Origin: Eudromia elegans
Taxonomy: Eukaryota; Chordata; Aves; Tinamiformes; Tinamidae
Assembly: GCA_003342815.1 (NCBI GenBank)
Contig: PTEX01000192.1
Coordinates: 1,294,356-1,358,355 of the forward strand
Length of the DNA stretch: 64,000 nt
Direction of reading: 5' to 3'
In this document: positions 24,324-36,766 of the stretch, piece after piece
How positions within the stretch are numbered: position 1 is the first letter of the stretch
How the letters are laid out: every line of letters begins with the position of its first letter
Notes under the pieces: model-generated
What the model saw: only the letters and a program-made list of their open reading frames with translations
What the model was told of the DNA's origin: nothing
Databases searched by the model: none
Made by a program: the position numbers and the translations under genes

Positions 24324-25291
24324 GTGAGCATCTCTACTGGTGTCTTTTATGAGAGTTTTTAAGATGATTCCTTGTGCTGCTATGAGTTAATAATATATAT
24401 TTGTGTAGATATATGCTCATACATATAATATGTATCCATTATATATATATATATATATAAAATACTTTAATATATTAGCTCATATGCTGTGAGCTAGTAG
24501 TAATATATAGGTAGTAATAGAAATGGCATATGAACCATACTGAGCAGAGCATTGAGGTGTGTTCAAAGAGCAGATGAAGGTTGAAAAGAACAAGGGCAGT
24601 TCTCTTTGGCCTTGGCAGTGCCTGAACTTGCCCAGGTCTTTTTGTTCTTATGAGGGCCTAAGTGCAGTTGCAAACTTACCGTATTTTATGTGACTGCAGG
24701 TTCCTTTCAAGTTTCTGATTTACCTTCCTAAGACCATAATGGAAATTTCTCTTTACAGTTTTTTCTCTTCAGGGTTTTTATGGCCATTCCTTGTCAAATT
24801 TATATACTCTTTCATCTACTACAATGTGAAAATATCCCGTTTCCCATAGATTCTGCTGCTTGTTGGATCCTTGGCACAGCAGCTGTGACTGAATTTCTCA
24901 CTGAAGGGTGGGTTCCTTACGACCGAAAAGGTTTTTCACCGATTCAGTGCACTGATGTTAGGAAAATATTTTGCATTATCTGTGCTGCTAATGGATGATT
25001 GGAAAAATTCAAGAGATCTTAAGCCATGTTATAAAGGAAGAATTATCCATATTCATTTTCATAGAAAAATACATGAGCAATGACTTCGAGCAGGAAAACT
25101 CTCTTAATATGTAGCTAGCAATTGCTTCGTTTCTGGGCTTTCAGTAAATCAAACTTTTCTAAATGTGTTTGCCTGCCTTGGTGAATTTTTGTTAAAGACA
25201 ATTATCTTTAAGCTTGCGATGTGAATATGCCTTATTTCTGCTAAAAAGAAAACAAACACATTGCAAATAACAGGCTGTTTTTAATTATTAG
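24324..25291 (+). other. DIP2C intron, 968 bp, with TA-rich tract
   Basis: No gene is seen. TA-rich simple sequence spans about 24390-24478, including (AT)n near 24439-24460. The acceptor ends TTATTAG at 25291 behind a T-rich stretch. Confidence 0.85.
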
Positions 25292-25501
25292 ATACTTCTT
25301 CTGGTTCAGAAGATGAAGGCTCCGTACAAGGCGACTCCCAGGGAACTCCCACCTCGAGTCAGGGGAGCATAAACATGGAACACTGGATCAGTCAAGCGAT
25401 CCATGGCTCTACCACGTCGACCACTTCCTCCTCCTCAACACAAAGCGGAGGCAGTGGTGCTGCCCACAGACTAGCTGATGTTATGGCCCAAACGCATATA
25501 G
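25292..25501 (+). CDS. DIP2C: DIP2C exon (probably coding exon 5), Ser/Thr-rich linker
   Basis: This exon covers about residues 132-202. It begins with the acidic TSSGSEDEGSVQGDSQGTP, continues with SSQGSINMEHWISQAIHG, then the low-complexity STTSTTSSSSTQSGGSG, and ends HRLADVMAQTHI. The donor is GTTAGT at 25502, slightly off consensus but with a good +5 G. It is the longest exon in the window (210 nt) and, with phase 1 at both ends, could be skipped without a frame change. The composition indicates a disordered, heavily phosphorylatable linker between the DMAP1-binding region and the adenylate-forming domain. Confidence 0.95.
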
Positions 25502-27984
25502 GTTAGTCAGTCACCCTTTGAGTATTTTCCATTTTAAACTGGGTTTAGTCTCCGACGTTTAGTTTATTCTACCGTTTCAAGCTTGGATGTGACCTTTCCT
25601 ACAGAAGTTGCTCTTGTGCTTTTTCTTCTTTCCTTTTATCTCATTTGCATATTTTATATAAGGAGAGTTATCTGTGTTCCTGTTCTGAAAGAAAAAGAAA
25701 TGAAGGGCTGAGTCAAACATCTGTTGTGGGAAGCAGAGTCTAGATGCACATGCATGACTTCATTGCTTAGAACCAAGAAAGACATCTGTAGGATCTATAG
25801 CAAAAAAAAAAAAATAGTGCATGCAGCATTAGTGATTGCTTATGCACAAACTTTTCCTATTTCTGGACCGTTTTAACTACAGGCTTTGAGTGTTCTTTGA
25901 TAATTTTCTGTTAATATTAGGTCTTCTTAAACATTTTTGCTGCCCCTAATTGAATCTGCAGTTTCGAACTACTGCAGTCCTTTAGAATGACTATTACATA
26001 CCTTCAAAAAAGGGAGCTGATACTGTTATTATCAGCTTGTTTATATCCTTTGGAAAAATCCTTGTAAGTCAGTCAAGGCCTTCTATCTTTTAGGTGGCTA
26101 AGCTTCATAGACATTAATTATTTCTGAATATTTTTGCCATTGACATTGGTCAATGACATTAGATGTGTCATTGACATTAATCTTCACTTAAATGAAGCAG
26201 CTATTAAATTAGGCATATGGAAAGCTAGGCTGCTTGTCCTCCTTTCATTCTCTAGTAACTGCTGTTTGTCAAGGGAGGCTTGGAGAATTTCCTTTCCTCT
26301 GTGTGCTTTGAGTGCATTCCTGCTGGGCCTGTGTAGGGCTTGTCTCACTGAAACTCTGGGTACAGACAGAGCAGCCTGGCTGTTCTGCTGTTACCCAGTT
26401 CAGGTGGAGATTAGTAGGAAAAAATTCTGTGATGCTTCCTCAGTTCATCATTCTTTTTGAAATATGTAAGTGTATAGAGGTATATTAAAGCGTCTTAACT
26501 GTTCTAGATTTCATATGCTGGAGCAGAAGTCCTTACTCCTTCTTCTGCTGTCAGCATTATTTGACATGATACCTGTATGTTTGGATAAATAATTCTCTAA
26601 CCAATGCTCTAAAAGTGCCAAATCACAGTCAGGAAAAGAATTTGTGCTATATTCTCAAAATCATGCTAAATGAATAGCTCAGTACATTGTTTTAGGAAAG
26701 CACACACTTCTGAACACATTATTCACTGCATTTGGTTATTTTCTGTGACTTCATCTTGAAATGCTAGAGGAAATTATAGCGTACAGAATTAAATTTATCC
26801 AAACTCTGAAAGGTTGCATTACTCACACACCAAGTCTTAATGTGTCTTTAAATATAGCTACTTTATAATGTGACATTTCAGTAATTCTGAATCTGGCACA
26901 GTAAGTCTTCTTTTATAATCAGTCTGAATTTGCAGTAAATAATACAGCATTTATAGAGCTAAGTTAAGATGGCAATGTTCTGAGGAAGAGGCAAAATACT
27001 ACTTCTTTTCTCATGTTTTTCTCTTTGCTGTTGTTGTTGACTGGAAGAAGGTCGGCTTTCCTTTGAAGAAAGCAGTTAAAGCCATCTCGACATATACATA
27101 AATTTATTTTATTCTGACAATGAGGAACCTTAAATTGCAAGGTGGATAGCATTTATGATGTAGTAACATAAAAAACATGGATATAAAACCTGAGAAATAT
27201 CTGCTAATAACTGTAACACAAGCTAAAATGTGGGTTTTGACTGATCTCTGTCAGTTGTTGTTGCAATGATCAGTGATAAAATGTGAGAGATGCTGGATGG
27301 TTGCTACCTATAAGGATATTTATTCATGAGTGAGTTGCTGTCTGATTTCATGTTGTAAGAATTTGAAATTAAATGTCTGTCATTTCTTCTCAATCTTAGA
27401 AGGTAGATTTTGCATTTAGTGGTAGCTAAGAAGTAATGCATGTGAAGCATTCCCATAGATAGCCTTGGGATTTCAGAAGTGAATGCCAAGGCAAGTGGTA
27501 TACCCATGCTCATGGATGAGTAATCTTCTCTGATGGGAAAGAGAGAGAGAAAGATTATCCCATCTGTGAAGCTGCTCTGGAGCTTCCGAGATGATGGGAT
27601 ATTGATCAGGGAGATGTATATTCCCATGTCCTTAGGGTGGTGGTGTTCTCTGGAGACAGATCACGCAGAGAAGTCACTGGGGAATTTGAAGGGCAAACTG
27701 TCATTTTCTGGAGAAGCTAATTCTGATAAATACAAATTCAAGGGGCAGTAGTGAAGATCCTTTGTGATAAGGAACAAGGAAGACTCAACTCTCATCTCAG
27801 CTAGAAGTCGAACTCCAGAGTTCATCATAGAATTAAAGGGGGATCTTTCCAATTTATAAAACCATAACACAGGCTTGGGAAGGGATTTGATAAAAAAGAA
27901 GCTGTAATATTTGAATGGTTCAGCTTTGCGGATCTGTGACAGATAGATCACATAGATAATTTACATAAGCTGTTCCTTGCTTTT

Positions 27985-28082
27985 AATATATGTTATATTA
28001 AATATATACTGTAGATATATTATGTTAAATACATACTGTATTATATAATATATATAACAGTATATAAACATATGCTGTTATA
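27985..28082. repeat. TA-rich degenerate tandem tract
   Basis: Phrases of the type TTAAATAYATACTGTA recur with about 30-bp spacing, for example TTAAATATATACTGTA and TTAAATACATACTGTA. The tract ends in ATATAA-rich sequence and is probably an expanded and decayed microsatellite. Confidence 0.65.
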
Positions 28083-28358
28083 GTGTTTGTTTAGTTTAGT
28101 GGCTACTGCTGTGTTGTGGCCAAAGATCTAGTAGAGGATAGATATCCCTTAAGTATTCTGAAATATAAGACACTAAAGCATCTGTGCAGAAATGTAGGAA
28201 GAATCTCCAGTTTGACATGGATATCAAAATCATATTGAATAATTGTTGAACTTAGAGGTCAAACCAGTGAAATCTGTAAAAACAGCTAATGTTCAGGGCA
28301 TGTTTGGGTCAGTTACTGTATACATTTCTAAGGTGTCTCAATCAGTCTCTAAGCTTGC

Positions 28359-28391
28359 TTTTTTTTTTTTTTTTTTTTTGGAAAAAAAAAA
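28359..28391. repeat. T21-GG-A10 mirror tract
   Basis: A run of 21 T is followed by GG and 10 A, then TATATAT. It can fold into a short A/T hairpin and is simple sequence. Confidence 0.85.
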
Positions 28392-31300
28392 TATATATGT
28401 CGAAGTCAAGGAGAGAAGGTATATCTTACCTCAGGGAAGTGAGAAAATATGTGGCTAATGGACACACAGTGCTTACCTATCACTGTAAATTTGAATCTAT
28501 GCAGATTAAAGAGTTAAAAACCTCACTACAAAATCTTGGTCCTGTAGGCACATATAAAGTTGCCTTTAAATGCTTCAAATATGTTTCTATTTGAAAATCA
28601 AAGGCCTCTTTCCAAATTAAAGGCTACATGGGTTTCTAATAAAAATCAATATAAAAACATGTACCATAAGGCATGACTGATGGTTTTCTGACAGCCTTAA
28701 AATGCCAGTGTGTTCTGAGGGGTTATGTTAACTTAGGATATGGAAGACTGGTTTATGATCCTCTCCATCACCTGGACATTAATGAAGGAAAGAAGTGTGA
28801 CTTGGACTTTAGGATGACTTTCCCAAAGAGGCAGCTTGCTAGGGAGAAACAACTGTGTTTTCTTCCAGTACAATATTACAGAGATACAATTTGAATTCCT
28901 AGAGACTTTCCAGGTAGGTAGTGCTTATTTGTGCTTCCAAAATTTTCTACTGAAACATACTCCTCCACCTCTTTGCTTCCCCTCAAAATGGGTCTGTGTC
29001 ACTATACATGCTCGATACCTACACGAATGTCTTCTGAATTGTCAGTTCTTTCTTGCTTTCATAAAATGGGATAAATTATATTACTCCAGTGGCAAAAATG
29101 AGAGGAGTCATAACTGGAAACAGCTGTTCAATCTGTGATCTTCTAATGCAAGAATATTGGAAGAGACAGGAAGAGAGGGTGACGCAAATATGTATGCCTG
29201 ATGGAGGAAATGCTTTGAAGTCATGCAGCTGTCACTGTTTCTACTTTTTAATCAACAGATGTGTCAGGATCATTATTCTTAACTAAACCTCAAGCAGTCC
29301 TTCAGGTTACCTGATATGCAGTCCAAGCGTCTCTATACCCAATGTGCCCATACTCAAATCTTTAGATGACTGTTATACTTGAATGAAGTCTACATTTCAT
29401 CTAACAGCAATTAATTTTTCTTTAGACATCATTCAGACCATATTTCTGTCTGTAGGACTTTGATTTCTCCGGGCCTGGCTCTGAGAAGAGGACTGATAGG
29501 GGCTTTGTGATTTTAATTGATGAAACCTACAGCTATGGGTATTACCATAAGACATCTGCTAAGCAGATACTACAAAGGAATAGGGCAAGGCAAACCTATG
29601 TTGTCCTCCAGCTCCCCTTCTGCTGCATAAGGGTTCAGCTTAGAAATCTAAGTAACAGATGGGGAGCCAGGATGTTAAAACACAACTCTGTGGCCAGCTT
29701 GTGGTGACCACATTGGGAAGAGAGGTTCCTTTTGGATGATTTCAAGTGCCAGGGCTGCTTGTTCAAAAGGAAGCTCTTTTTTTGTCAAAAGAATGGGAAA
29801 CTCCTTTCCCAAGTTATTTCACTTTGTTTGGCACCATATGTTACCAAGTATTTGGATTGAAGTGTAGACCTGAAAGGAGAGCATCTTAGCTCTGTGATGG
29901 TTTGAATGTCTTCCTCTCTCCCATGCATAAAACCAGTTTCATCTCAGTGCTAAGACCTTGAAGGTGATAGCGAAGGGGAGCTAAGGAGAACTAAAATTCA
30001 ATTTGCCTTGTAAAGCCTGAAATATTTCACTGGAAAGATGTGAAAAATTACAGCTAACTTCAAAAATACTTTCTCATGTTACTAATAGCTGACTAAGTAC
30101 AATTATTTCCTTAGTCATGATCTCTCCAATTTGCCTAGCAAAACTGCAGGATAAGTAGAAGATGAAAAGGTAAACATCAGCATTTTTTAATTGACTTAGA
30201 TAGCGAGTAATTTAATCATTAACTATAAAAAAGCTGCCACTTAGCAAGAAAGGCCAAAAATTGTGCTGAGACTAGAACACTTGTCAAATGACAAGATGTC
30301 CAAAATGAAGACATTATTGCAACAATTCCCAGCATAAACCTCATTGTCCAAGCTATTATATTTCAGTTGGTTACTTATAACACATTATAAAGTGTTCTGG
30401 AGTATAATGATAGGGATATAATCATATTCGAAAGGCTCCGCTGGACATGCATAGGGAGCAAGCTTTTTTTGAGTGGCAGGATCAAGCCATTTCATGCTTG
30501 GCTCAAGGAGATTCAGTAGTGCCCATTTTTTATGGTGACTATGAAAGAGACTTCAAGACTTCTCCAGACTTGTGGAAATTCCTTTCATCCATTGCAGTTG
30601 GAATTCTCTATAGAAGTCAGTGTTATAGTGGGACTAAGACATAAATCATGTAAGACAGATTTAATAAAAAATGTGTTTTGAAAATAGTATTGGAACCAGA
30701 CTAATTTCTTCCACAGTTTTTGCACTTCGAAAGACTCTTGTCCAGTCTTTAGATGGAGCGCGTTCCTGCTCACTTCAGTAGCAGCAGTATGCAGCCCTGT
30801 CTTCTTTCACGTCTCAGAGAAAGCTGGGGATCATTTATGTCAATAAAAGAGATGTTATTATTTGCTCATGGTATTTATCTCCATCTAGTCTACTGCTGTT
30901 AAAGACCTGGACAACAATTCATGAAACAACCTGTAAAAATAGTAAAATACATGGGCAATATGGACTCAGACTTGAAAAGAAACTATGGTAGGATGATGAG
31001 TTCTCAGGCTATGAAAAAGGAAGATTAACTTTGTAGAACCGTTCAGTAGTAATGGCATGAGTCGGACCAAATTGAGTTTGCCGTGTGGAACAATTCCGTG
31101 TTATGTGGAAAAATGGGAATAGCTCTAAAAATAGCAAAGAAATAAGTGTTCATGCAGAAAACAACAATGTGTCTTTACATTTTATTTTTTTCTCTGCATT
31201 CCAAACCTAATTTCTAATTCCTACTGTGATCGATTTTTTTCCTAAAACCACAAATTTCTATTGAAATTGAAATTGTCAAATTCAAAATGCAGAGACTATA

Positions 31301-31727
31301 AAAGTGATATGCATTGGCACTTGCAAGTGGATTGACTTAGCATGCTGTGTTCATTTTATTTTGAAATACTCATGCAATATCGAAAGTATATTTGTATGGA
31401 TCTCCTTCCATCTGAACTTTTGCAGAAACTTTAACTAGGTATGGAATTAAATGCTATTAGAAGATAAAAACAACCTAGCTGTGTAATTTTTTTCAGGTAA
31501 TTGCTTGTATGGTTGTGGATATACAGTCTCTTTATTAATCAGTGAAAAATTCATATATTAAAACTATGCTGTAAGTAATAGTTCTATACATTCATTTTGT
31601 GCATAAACTTTAATGCCTTTTTGGATAACAAACAAACAAACAAAAAAGTATTCCTTCCTTTCCCCTTCACTTTTCTCTCTTACAACACTAGAGGACCTGG
31701 TTAAACCTTCTAACTTATTTTTCACAG

Positions 31728-31859
31728 AAAATCATTCTGCCCCTCCAGATGTTACCACTTACACCTCAGAACACTCAATACAAGTAGAAAGACCACAAGG
31801 ATCAACGGCACGGGTGGCACCGAAGTATGGAAATGCTGAGCTTATGGAGACTGGTGATG
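31728..31859 (+). CDS. DIP2C: DIP2C exon (probably coding exon 6)
   Basis: This exon covers about residues 202-246: NHSAPPDVTTYTSEHSIQVE, then RPQGSTARVAPKYGNAELME and TGDG. The acceptor is TTCACAG (31721-31727) and the donor GTATGT at 31860. Phase 1 at both ends makes a 132-nt in-frame cassette. It belongs to the disordered linker before the first adenylate-forming domain. The segment after PQGST (ARVAPKYG) looks one residue shorter than the mammalian version I remember, which should be verified by alignment. Confidence 0.95.
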
Positions 31860-33160
31860 GTATGTCACAGAGCAACACTGCTTCCTTTTGGAGCGTTGTA
31901 ACCACCTTAGTGGCTAGTGCATACATCTGCTCTATGTTTCTTCTGGGCACATTTCATGTATGTTCAAAGTTACAGCATCTTTTTTGTCCTAAAACTGGCA
32001 TACATGAAGCCAACCAGGGGAAATATTTCTTAACCATCGCACCTGATTCCCTGTAGGAATTGTTTAGCAAATGAAAGCACCAAATCTCTCCTGCTTTTAT
32101 CATGCTGTCTGGTTATAGCTAGTGTGTCTATTCGATGAGAAAGAATGTGACATACTAAGATGTCACATTTCATCGTGAAAAGTAATGGATTGGAAGTTTC
32201 ATTTTCTGAGTATATTTTTTTTTGAAAAACAGTTATTTGTAAACCCTTTCTTATTTACTGCTCCTCTTCTCTAAAACTACAAAACAGTCTTTCAGCAGAT
32301 ATGGAACGGATGACCAAGTGTATTGCATCTAAACAGTTTTGACTCTAAAAATCACTTGGTGACAGTGTTGGAGCCAGCCTCCTGGAAGAACAGGAAGCTG
32401 AGCTTTCTGCAGTGGATGAAAACTCTTAGCTCAGTAACAGATGACATGGATGTTGCAGAGGCTTTGTGTTCAAATGCCCTGGTCCCATGCTCTCTTTCAG
32501 CACTGTGTTTTCCCAAGTGCTGCATGAGCAAGCATACTGCCCTTGGAGGTGGAGGGCTGGCGAATGGGTTGCAGGCATGTTTAAGGAAGAGAGTATCATG
32601 CTGAAGCTCACAAAGGTGTGAGCCATGGCTAAGAGGGCACAGGCCAGATGTCCATGCAGTTTAAGGCAAGCCAGAATCCATGATGGGGCAGAACCCATGA
32701 CCCCCTTGCTGAGCTGCAGTTTGCTTGAAGCCCTCAACAGTGTTGGGGGACGATCAGTAGAGATGAGGAGAGCCGATACCTCTTTTCTCACTGGCCATCG
32801 CCAAAACCACCTAGAAATGCTCTCTATGATCACCAGCTTTTATTCTAGGGAGTTTTTTTGTTTTTGTTTTGGTTTTTTTTTTCCTGTGCTTCTCTCCCCC
32901 AGTGTATGTGCTGTTTCCTCTCTAACTTTGCACGCTCACTCTGAAGTTATGGTGTTGTTGTTTTATTTAAACCAGGCATCATTGTTCCTTTTTACCGAAA
33001 TGATCTTAATGTCTTAATGTTGAGTACTTGAGTCACACTCACGGTATGGCATGAAACTGTAGTGGTGGGGGCCTTGCAGTCCTAGCCTTTCTCTCACCCC
33101 ACGTAATGTGGTGTTCAGCGTAGCGGTCAACTGATGTCTCCATTGATCCCTGTCCTGCAG
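31860..33160 (+). other. DIP2C intron, 1.3 kb
   Basis: No gene is recognised. The open frames at 32426-32833 (-) and 32625-33017 (+) overlap in opposite directions and resemble nothing known. The acceptor ends CCTGCAG at 33160. Confidence 0.85.
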
Positions 33161-33280
33161 GAGTCCCAGTGAGCAGCAGAGTGTCAGCAAAGATTCAGCA
33201 GCTGGTCAATACTCTAAAACGGCCCAAACGACCACCATTACGAGAGTTCTTTGTAGATGACTTTGAGGAATTGTTAGAAG
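33161..33280 (+). CDS. DIP2C: DIP2C exon (probably coding exon 7)
   Basis: This exon covers about residues 246-286: VPVSSRVSAKIQQLVNTL, KRPKRPPLREF, then the acidic FVDDFEELLE. The acceptor is TCCTGCAG and the donor GTAAAA at 33281. Phase is 1 at both ends (120 nt, in-frame). It holds a possible amphipathic helix (SAKIQQLVNTL), a basic KRPKRPP patch and an acidic helix, and sits just before the first fatty-acyl-AMP-ligase-like domain. The high Lys/Pro patch could contact an acidic partner; that is inference. Confidence 0.95.
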
Positions 33281-34205
33281 GTAAAATGACTGTTTTTCAA
33301 AAGGTTTGGGGATCTTTTTTTCAACTCTGTAAAATGTTTGTTTTCTATACTGACTTGCTAGAACGCTGCATTAGCCTTCCTAGTACTGACAAGTACTCAA
33401 AATTATTGATATTTAATGGGGTCTATTTGTAGTGAACTTGGACAGGGTGCAATAGAATCACTGGTCTCTGTTGTTTGCTCCTCTTGTGCTTATGCTTGCA
33501 GTGAAATTGTGTAATTTGTCGTAAGGAGTGGAGAACAACTTCGCTGCAAGAACTTTCAGCTGTTTATTCCAGCCATTTCTTTTGAATATCAGTATGAAAA
33601 AATATTGCCAGTAAATGGGCATATGTTTTACATATCCTTTTATAACAGAAACATTGAAAAAAAAAAACCCTAAATGTAAGATAGAAACAAGCATAAAGTC
33701 ACAAGCATCAAATCAATAAATGAAAAACTTCTTTTTTAAAAGATCAGTGATTCTTAACCTACCTCAAGGTTTTGATAATTGTGATTTACTAGGAGGTGGT
33801 GATTCAAATAGTCTTCTTAAGAGTTTGTAACAAAGCACTGTAACAGAACATGACTTAAATGGATGCATTAATGATTTAAAGTACAGTTTTTACTGTTTCT
33901 ACAGTTTGATTTATTTCTGCCTTTTTTTTTTTTTTTGCCAAGAAAACATATTCCCCAATCAAAAAAGTTGGTTATTTCTAAGATAAACCATGCATGCCCC
34001 CTCGGTACTTTTTCCCTCGGACGTGTTTCAGTTCCTTCATCTCTGTTAGGGTTAAAGCTTAATTATTCTATTACATTTTTCTGCAGTGTCTCGATACTTT
34101 TTAACATGTTGTTATTTTCAGGATCTTTTGCAGAAGTAACTTATTCTCTTGGTTACGAGGTATGGAATTTACATGGTAACTGTCTTATCTTTTCGTAATC
34201 ATAAG
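33281..34205 (+). other. DIP2C intron, 925 bp, with weak acceptor
   Basis: No gene is seen. It contains a T14 run at about 33921-33934. The 3' end reads CGTAATCATAAG before the exon, with A at -3 and the pyrimidine tract (CTGTCTTATCTTTTC) set back about 11 bases from the AG, so this is the weakest-looking acceptor of the set. Confidence 0.85.
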
Positions 34206-34403
34206 TTCAACAGCCAGATCCAAACCAGCCAAAGCCAGAAGGAGCTCAGATGCTGGCCATGCGTGGGGAGCAATTAGGTGTGGTTACAAATTGGCCGCCT
34301 TCCCTGGAAGCAGCTTTGCAGCGATGGGGGACCATCTCACCGAAAGCTCCTTGCCTAACCACTATGGACACCAATGGGAAACCACTGTATATCCTCACCT
34401 ATG
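34206..34403 (+). CDS. DIP2C: DIP2C exon (probably coding exon 8), start of first FAAL-like domain
   Basis: This exon covers about residues 286-352: QQPDPNQPKPEGAQMLAMRG, EQLGVVTNWPPSLEAALQRW, GTISPKAPCLTTMDTNGKP, then LYILTY. The acceptor is ATAAG (weak) and the donor GTAGGT at 34404. Phase is 1 at both ends. A proline-rich linker leads into the helix and strand that open adenylate-forming enzymes, where 'LEAALQRWGTISPKAPCL' corresponds to the usual L...L...A...P...A entry and 'LYILTYG' to the strand before the first long helix. The paralog assignment is clear here: the stretch before GEQLGVV differs strongly from DIP2B. Confidence 0.95.
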
Positions 34404-35240
34404 GTAGGTATTCTTTAAACTCCTCGTTTTTTGTATAATAGTGGATAGTGTATGTGTTTACGCAGATATACACATATATACAAATATATCTATAGTAAAT
34501 GCATACATATCTAGTGAAAAAGCCTTCTAATGGTCTCTTTATTCCATTTCTAAGTAGGATAAAACAGAATCTGGTTGCATCTGATTAGGAATTTGTAAGA
34601 TGTTGTGGTATGATTTATTTCATGAAGAGGAAAAGGTCTAAGCTTACACTTCCCTGAAATAACAGAGTATAAATGAAAAACACCTTTTAAATAGAAATAG
34701 GGCAGATTTTGCTGAAGATTAACTTGAAAATCCAATTCCCTTGGATATTACCCAGGCTTTGTTCTGCAAAGGCAGAATCTGGTAAACAAAGCTTCCTGTA
34801 AAACTTAAAATAGTATTTTTTCCCATGTTCTGCTGACATTATAATTTGAATTACTCTTCCTGGTATTTAGTTATACAGCTAGAAAACATGCCCCCTTGAA
34901 ATAGGGGAGTATGCCAGGATACATTTCAGTGTGGTCTTGCTTTGTTGATATATTTTGGTGTGTACTGTCTGACAGTCTGCTGCAACAAAGAAAGGGCAAA
35001 TGGAGATAAACATAAGGATATCTCTGTCAAATAACTCACTTTCAGCTTCTAATTGTGAGATACTCAGGGAACATTTGGGAGATGCTCAGAGGAATTGTCA
35101 TGGACAGATGTCAAACTTTGAAAGCAAATTGGAACATTTTCTGTGTGTTACTGATATGGATATAAAAATATTTTGCTTTTTTATTTCAGTCTTCGAATGG
35201 GCCTAGAATTTGATGCAGATAATATTTTTACATCCTACAG

Positions 35241-35306
35241 ACATCTTATGTATATACACATATATGTTTATACATCTTGTGTGTATACATATAGACATCT
35301 TGTGTA
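35241..35306. repeat. Three-copy degenerate minisatellite
   Basis: The phrase ACATCTTRTGT occurs at 35241, 35272 and 35294, with TATACA-rich spacers between copies. Confidence 0.6.
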
Positions 35307-36168
35307 AGTTGTTCTGTGCTGAGTGATGCCTTCTGTGTAGGGGTTATAGTGAGTGATGGTCCTTGACTAAAGAGATGTTGGCTCCAAGTTTGGGATTGCA
35401 AATATATTTAAAGGCTTTTAAGGAATAACAGAACTGTACTGAAGGTCCTTCATGAAACATTTCCCCTTCAGGTACCCAGAGTTAAAAAGTTAAATTAGGG
35501 GACAAATACGTGATTCACTGTTGATACAGTATTTTCTTGCTTAAGGATATTCACTTGGAACTGGAAAAGAATTTTGAAGTTTGCAATTAAATCTTTTAAG
35601 AAGAGCAATTCATATCATGTACTCAAAGCACCAAATAAATTGGACAGGAAAGAAAATGAAGATGTTACTGAGACTCAGACCATTTCTGAATGTTGGAATC
35701 TGCCAGGGAGTCTAAGCATATGTCTTGTTTAGCCTGAAGAGCTGAAAAAAATGAACAAATAAAACCTGTGGAGCTCATCCACCTAGCTCACCTGGCATGC
35801 TGCTCTTCCTTAGTTGACTGCTTCAGAACTGCCCGTCTGAGTTGGGAAAAATGGGACTAAAACTCTTTCTTATATAAATAATCTTATAGAGATTATTGCC
35901 ACTTGGCAGCCCCTCATTTTTGCAACCACTTTTTAATAGTTTCTCAAGTTTCCCAATAGGTTACCATTCTTTTTTCCTTCTTGTTTTTTAAAGATAAGTT
36001 ATAAGCTGCAAAATTTCTTAAGAGATTTAGTGGATTCTTCTCTTCTGGAGAGATTTCCAGCTGATATTCTTCTTCAGGAAAAATGTTAATTCATTGTAAC
36101 ATAACAGTTTTCTTTACTTAAATGGCGACTACTTTTAAAATCTAACTGTCATTACAGCCACCTGCTTC

Positions 36169-36192
36169 TTTTTTTTTTTTTTTTTTTTTTTT
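36169..36192. repeat. T24 homopolymer
   Basis: A run of 24 T. No target-site duplication or SINE body is recognised next to it. Confidence 0.9.
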
Positions 36193-36719
36193 GCAATTTT
36201 ATGAATGATTTTGGTGTAACTGTTACCTGGCTCCATCATATTTCCTAGTAACTGTTGGCGGGGTACTATTTAAACATTAGTATGAATATAAATTAAGTTT
36301 TGAACTCAGCGTAGGCATGATTTTTATCCCTATGCAGAGCTCCACTTGCTCTTGTAGCAGAACATGCTTTTGAAAATGAGCCTGCCAGCAACCCTGCCGT
36401 ATGGTGTTAGTATGGCACTTGCCTTCCTTATGTGCCTCCTGTGAACAGATTACAAGAATTTTAACGTGTTGACCTTGGTAACTTCCTGTAGCCTCTGAGC
36501 TTGGACCTCACAGTTATTTTTGTCTTCTTTGCAAAATCAAGGAAACCTCATAACGCAGATTTTTGGAGATCGTATGTTCACTAATTTGATGAATATTGAA
36601 TTTTAAAAATAATTCTAAGGTTTTAGAGGTTCATTCCTTGACCTCTCATCTGCACTGTCACTTATGTACCTCCTCTCCTTGAATATTTACTCTTTCTTTA
36701 CTATTTCTGCTTCCATCTC

Positions 36720-36766
36720 CTTTCATGTCTTTATGACATGTCAAGGGTACTTTCATGTCTTTATGA
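36720..36766. repeat. 17-bp perfect direct repeat, 30-bp period
   Basis: CTTTCATGTCTTTATGA occurs at 36720-36736 and again at 36750-36766, separated by 13 bp. It is a recent-looking local duplication. Confidence 0.85.

Larger units (their letters stand above)
25502..31727 (+). other. DIP2C intron, 6.2 kb
   Basis: No gene or recognised mobile element is seen. It contains an A13 run near 25802-25814, TA-rich tandem decay at about 27985-28082, a T21-GG-A10 tract at 28359-28391, an acceptor/donor composite at 31496/31497 and a short (CAAA)n stretch at about 31628-31645. The acceptor ends TTTTTCACAG at 31727. Confidence 0.8.

Noticed and set aside
31613-32056. 147-codon open frame on +
   Set aside because: Only the middle (31728-31859) is DIP2C coding sequence; the rest is intron read-through in the same frame.
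34121-34165. Possible 26-nt microexon between TTTTGCAG and GTATGG upstream of the exon at 34206
   Set aside because: It would shift the DIP2C frame, nothing in known DIP2C corresponds to it, and such short AG...GT pairs are common by chance.
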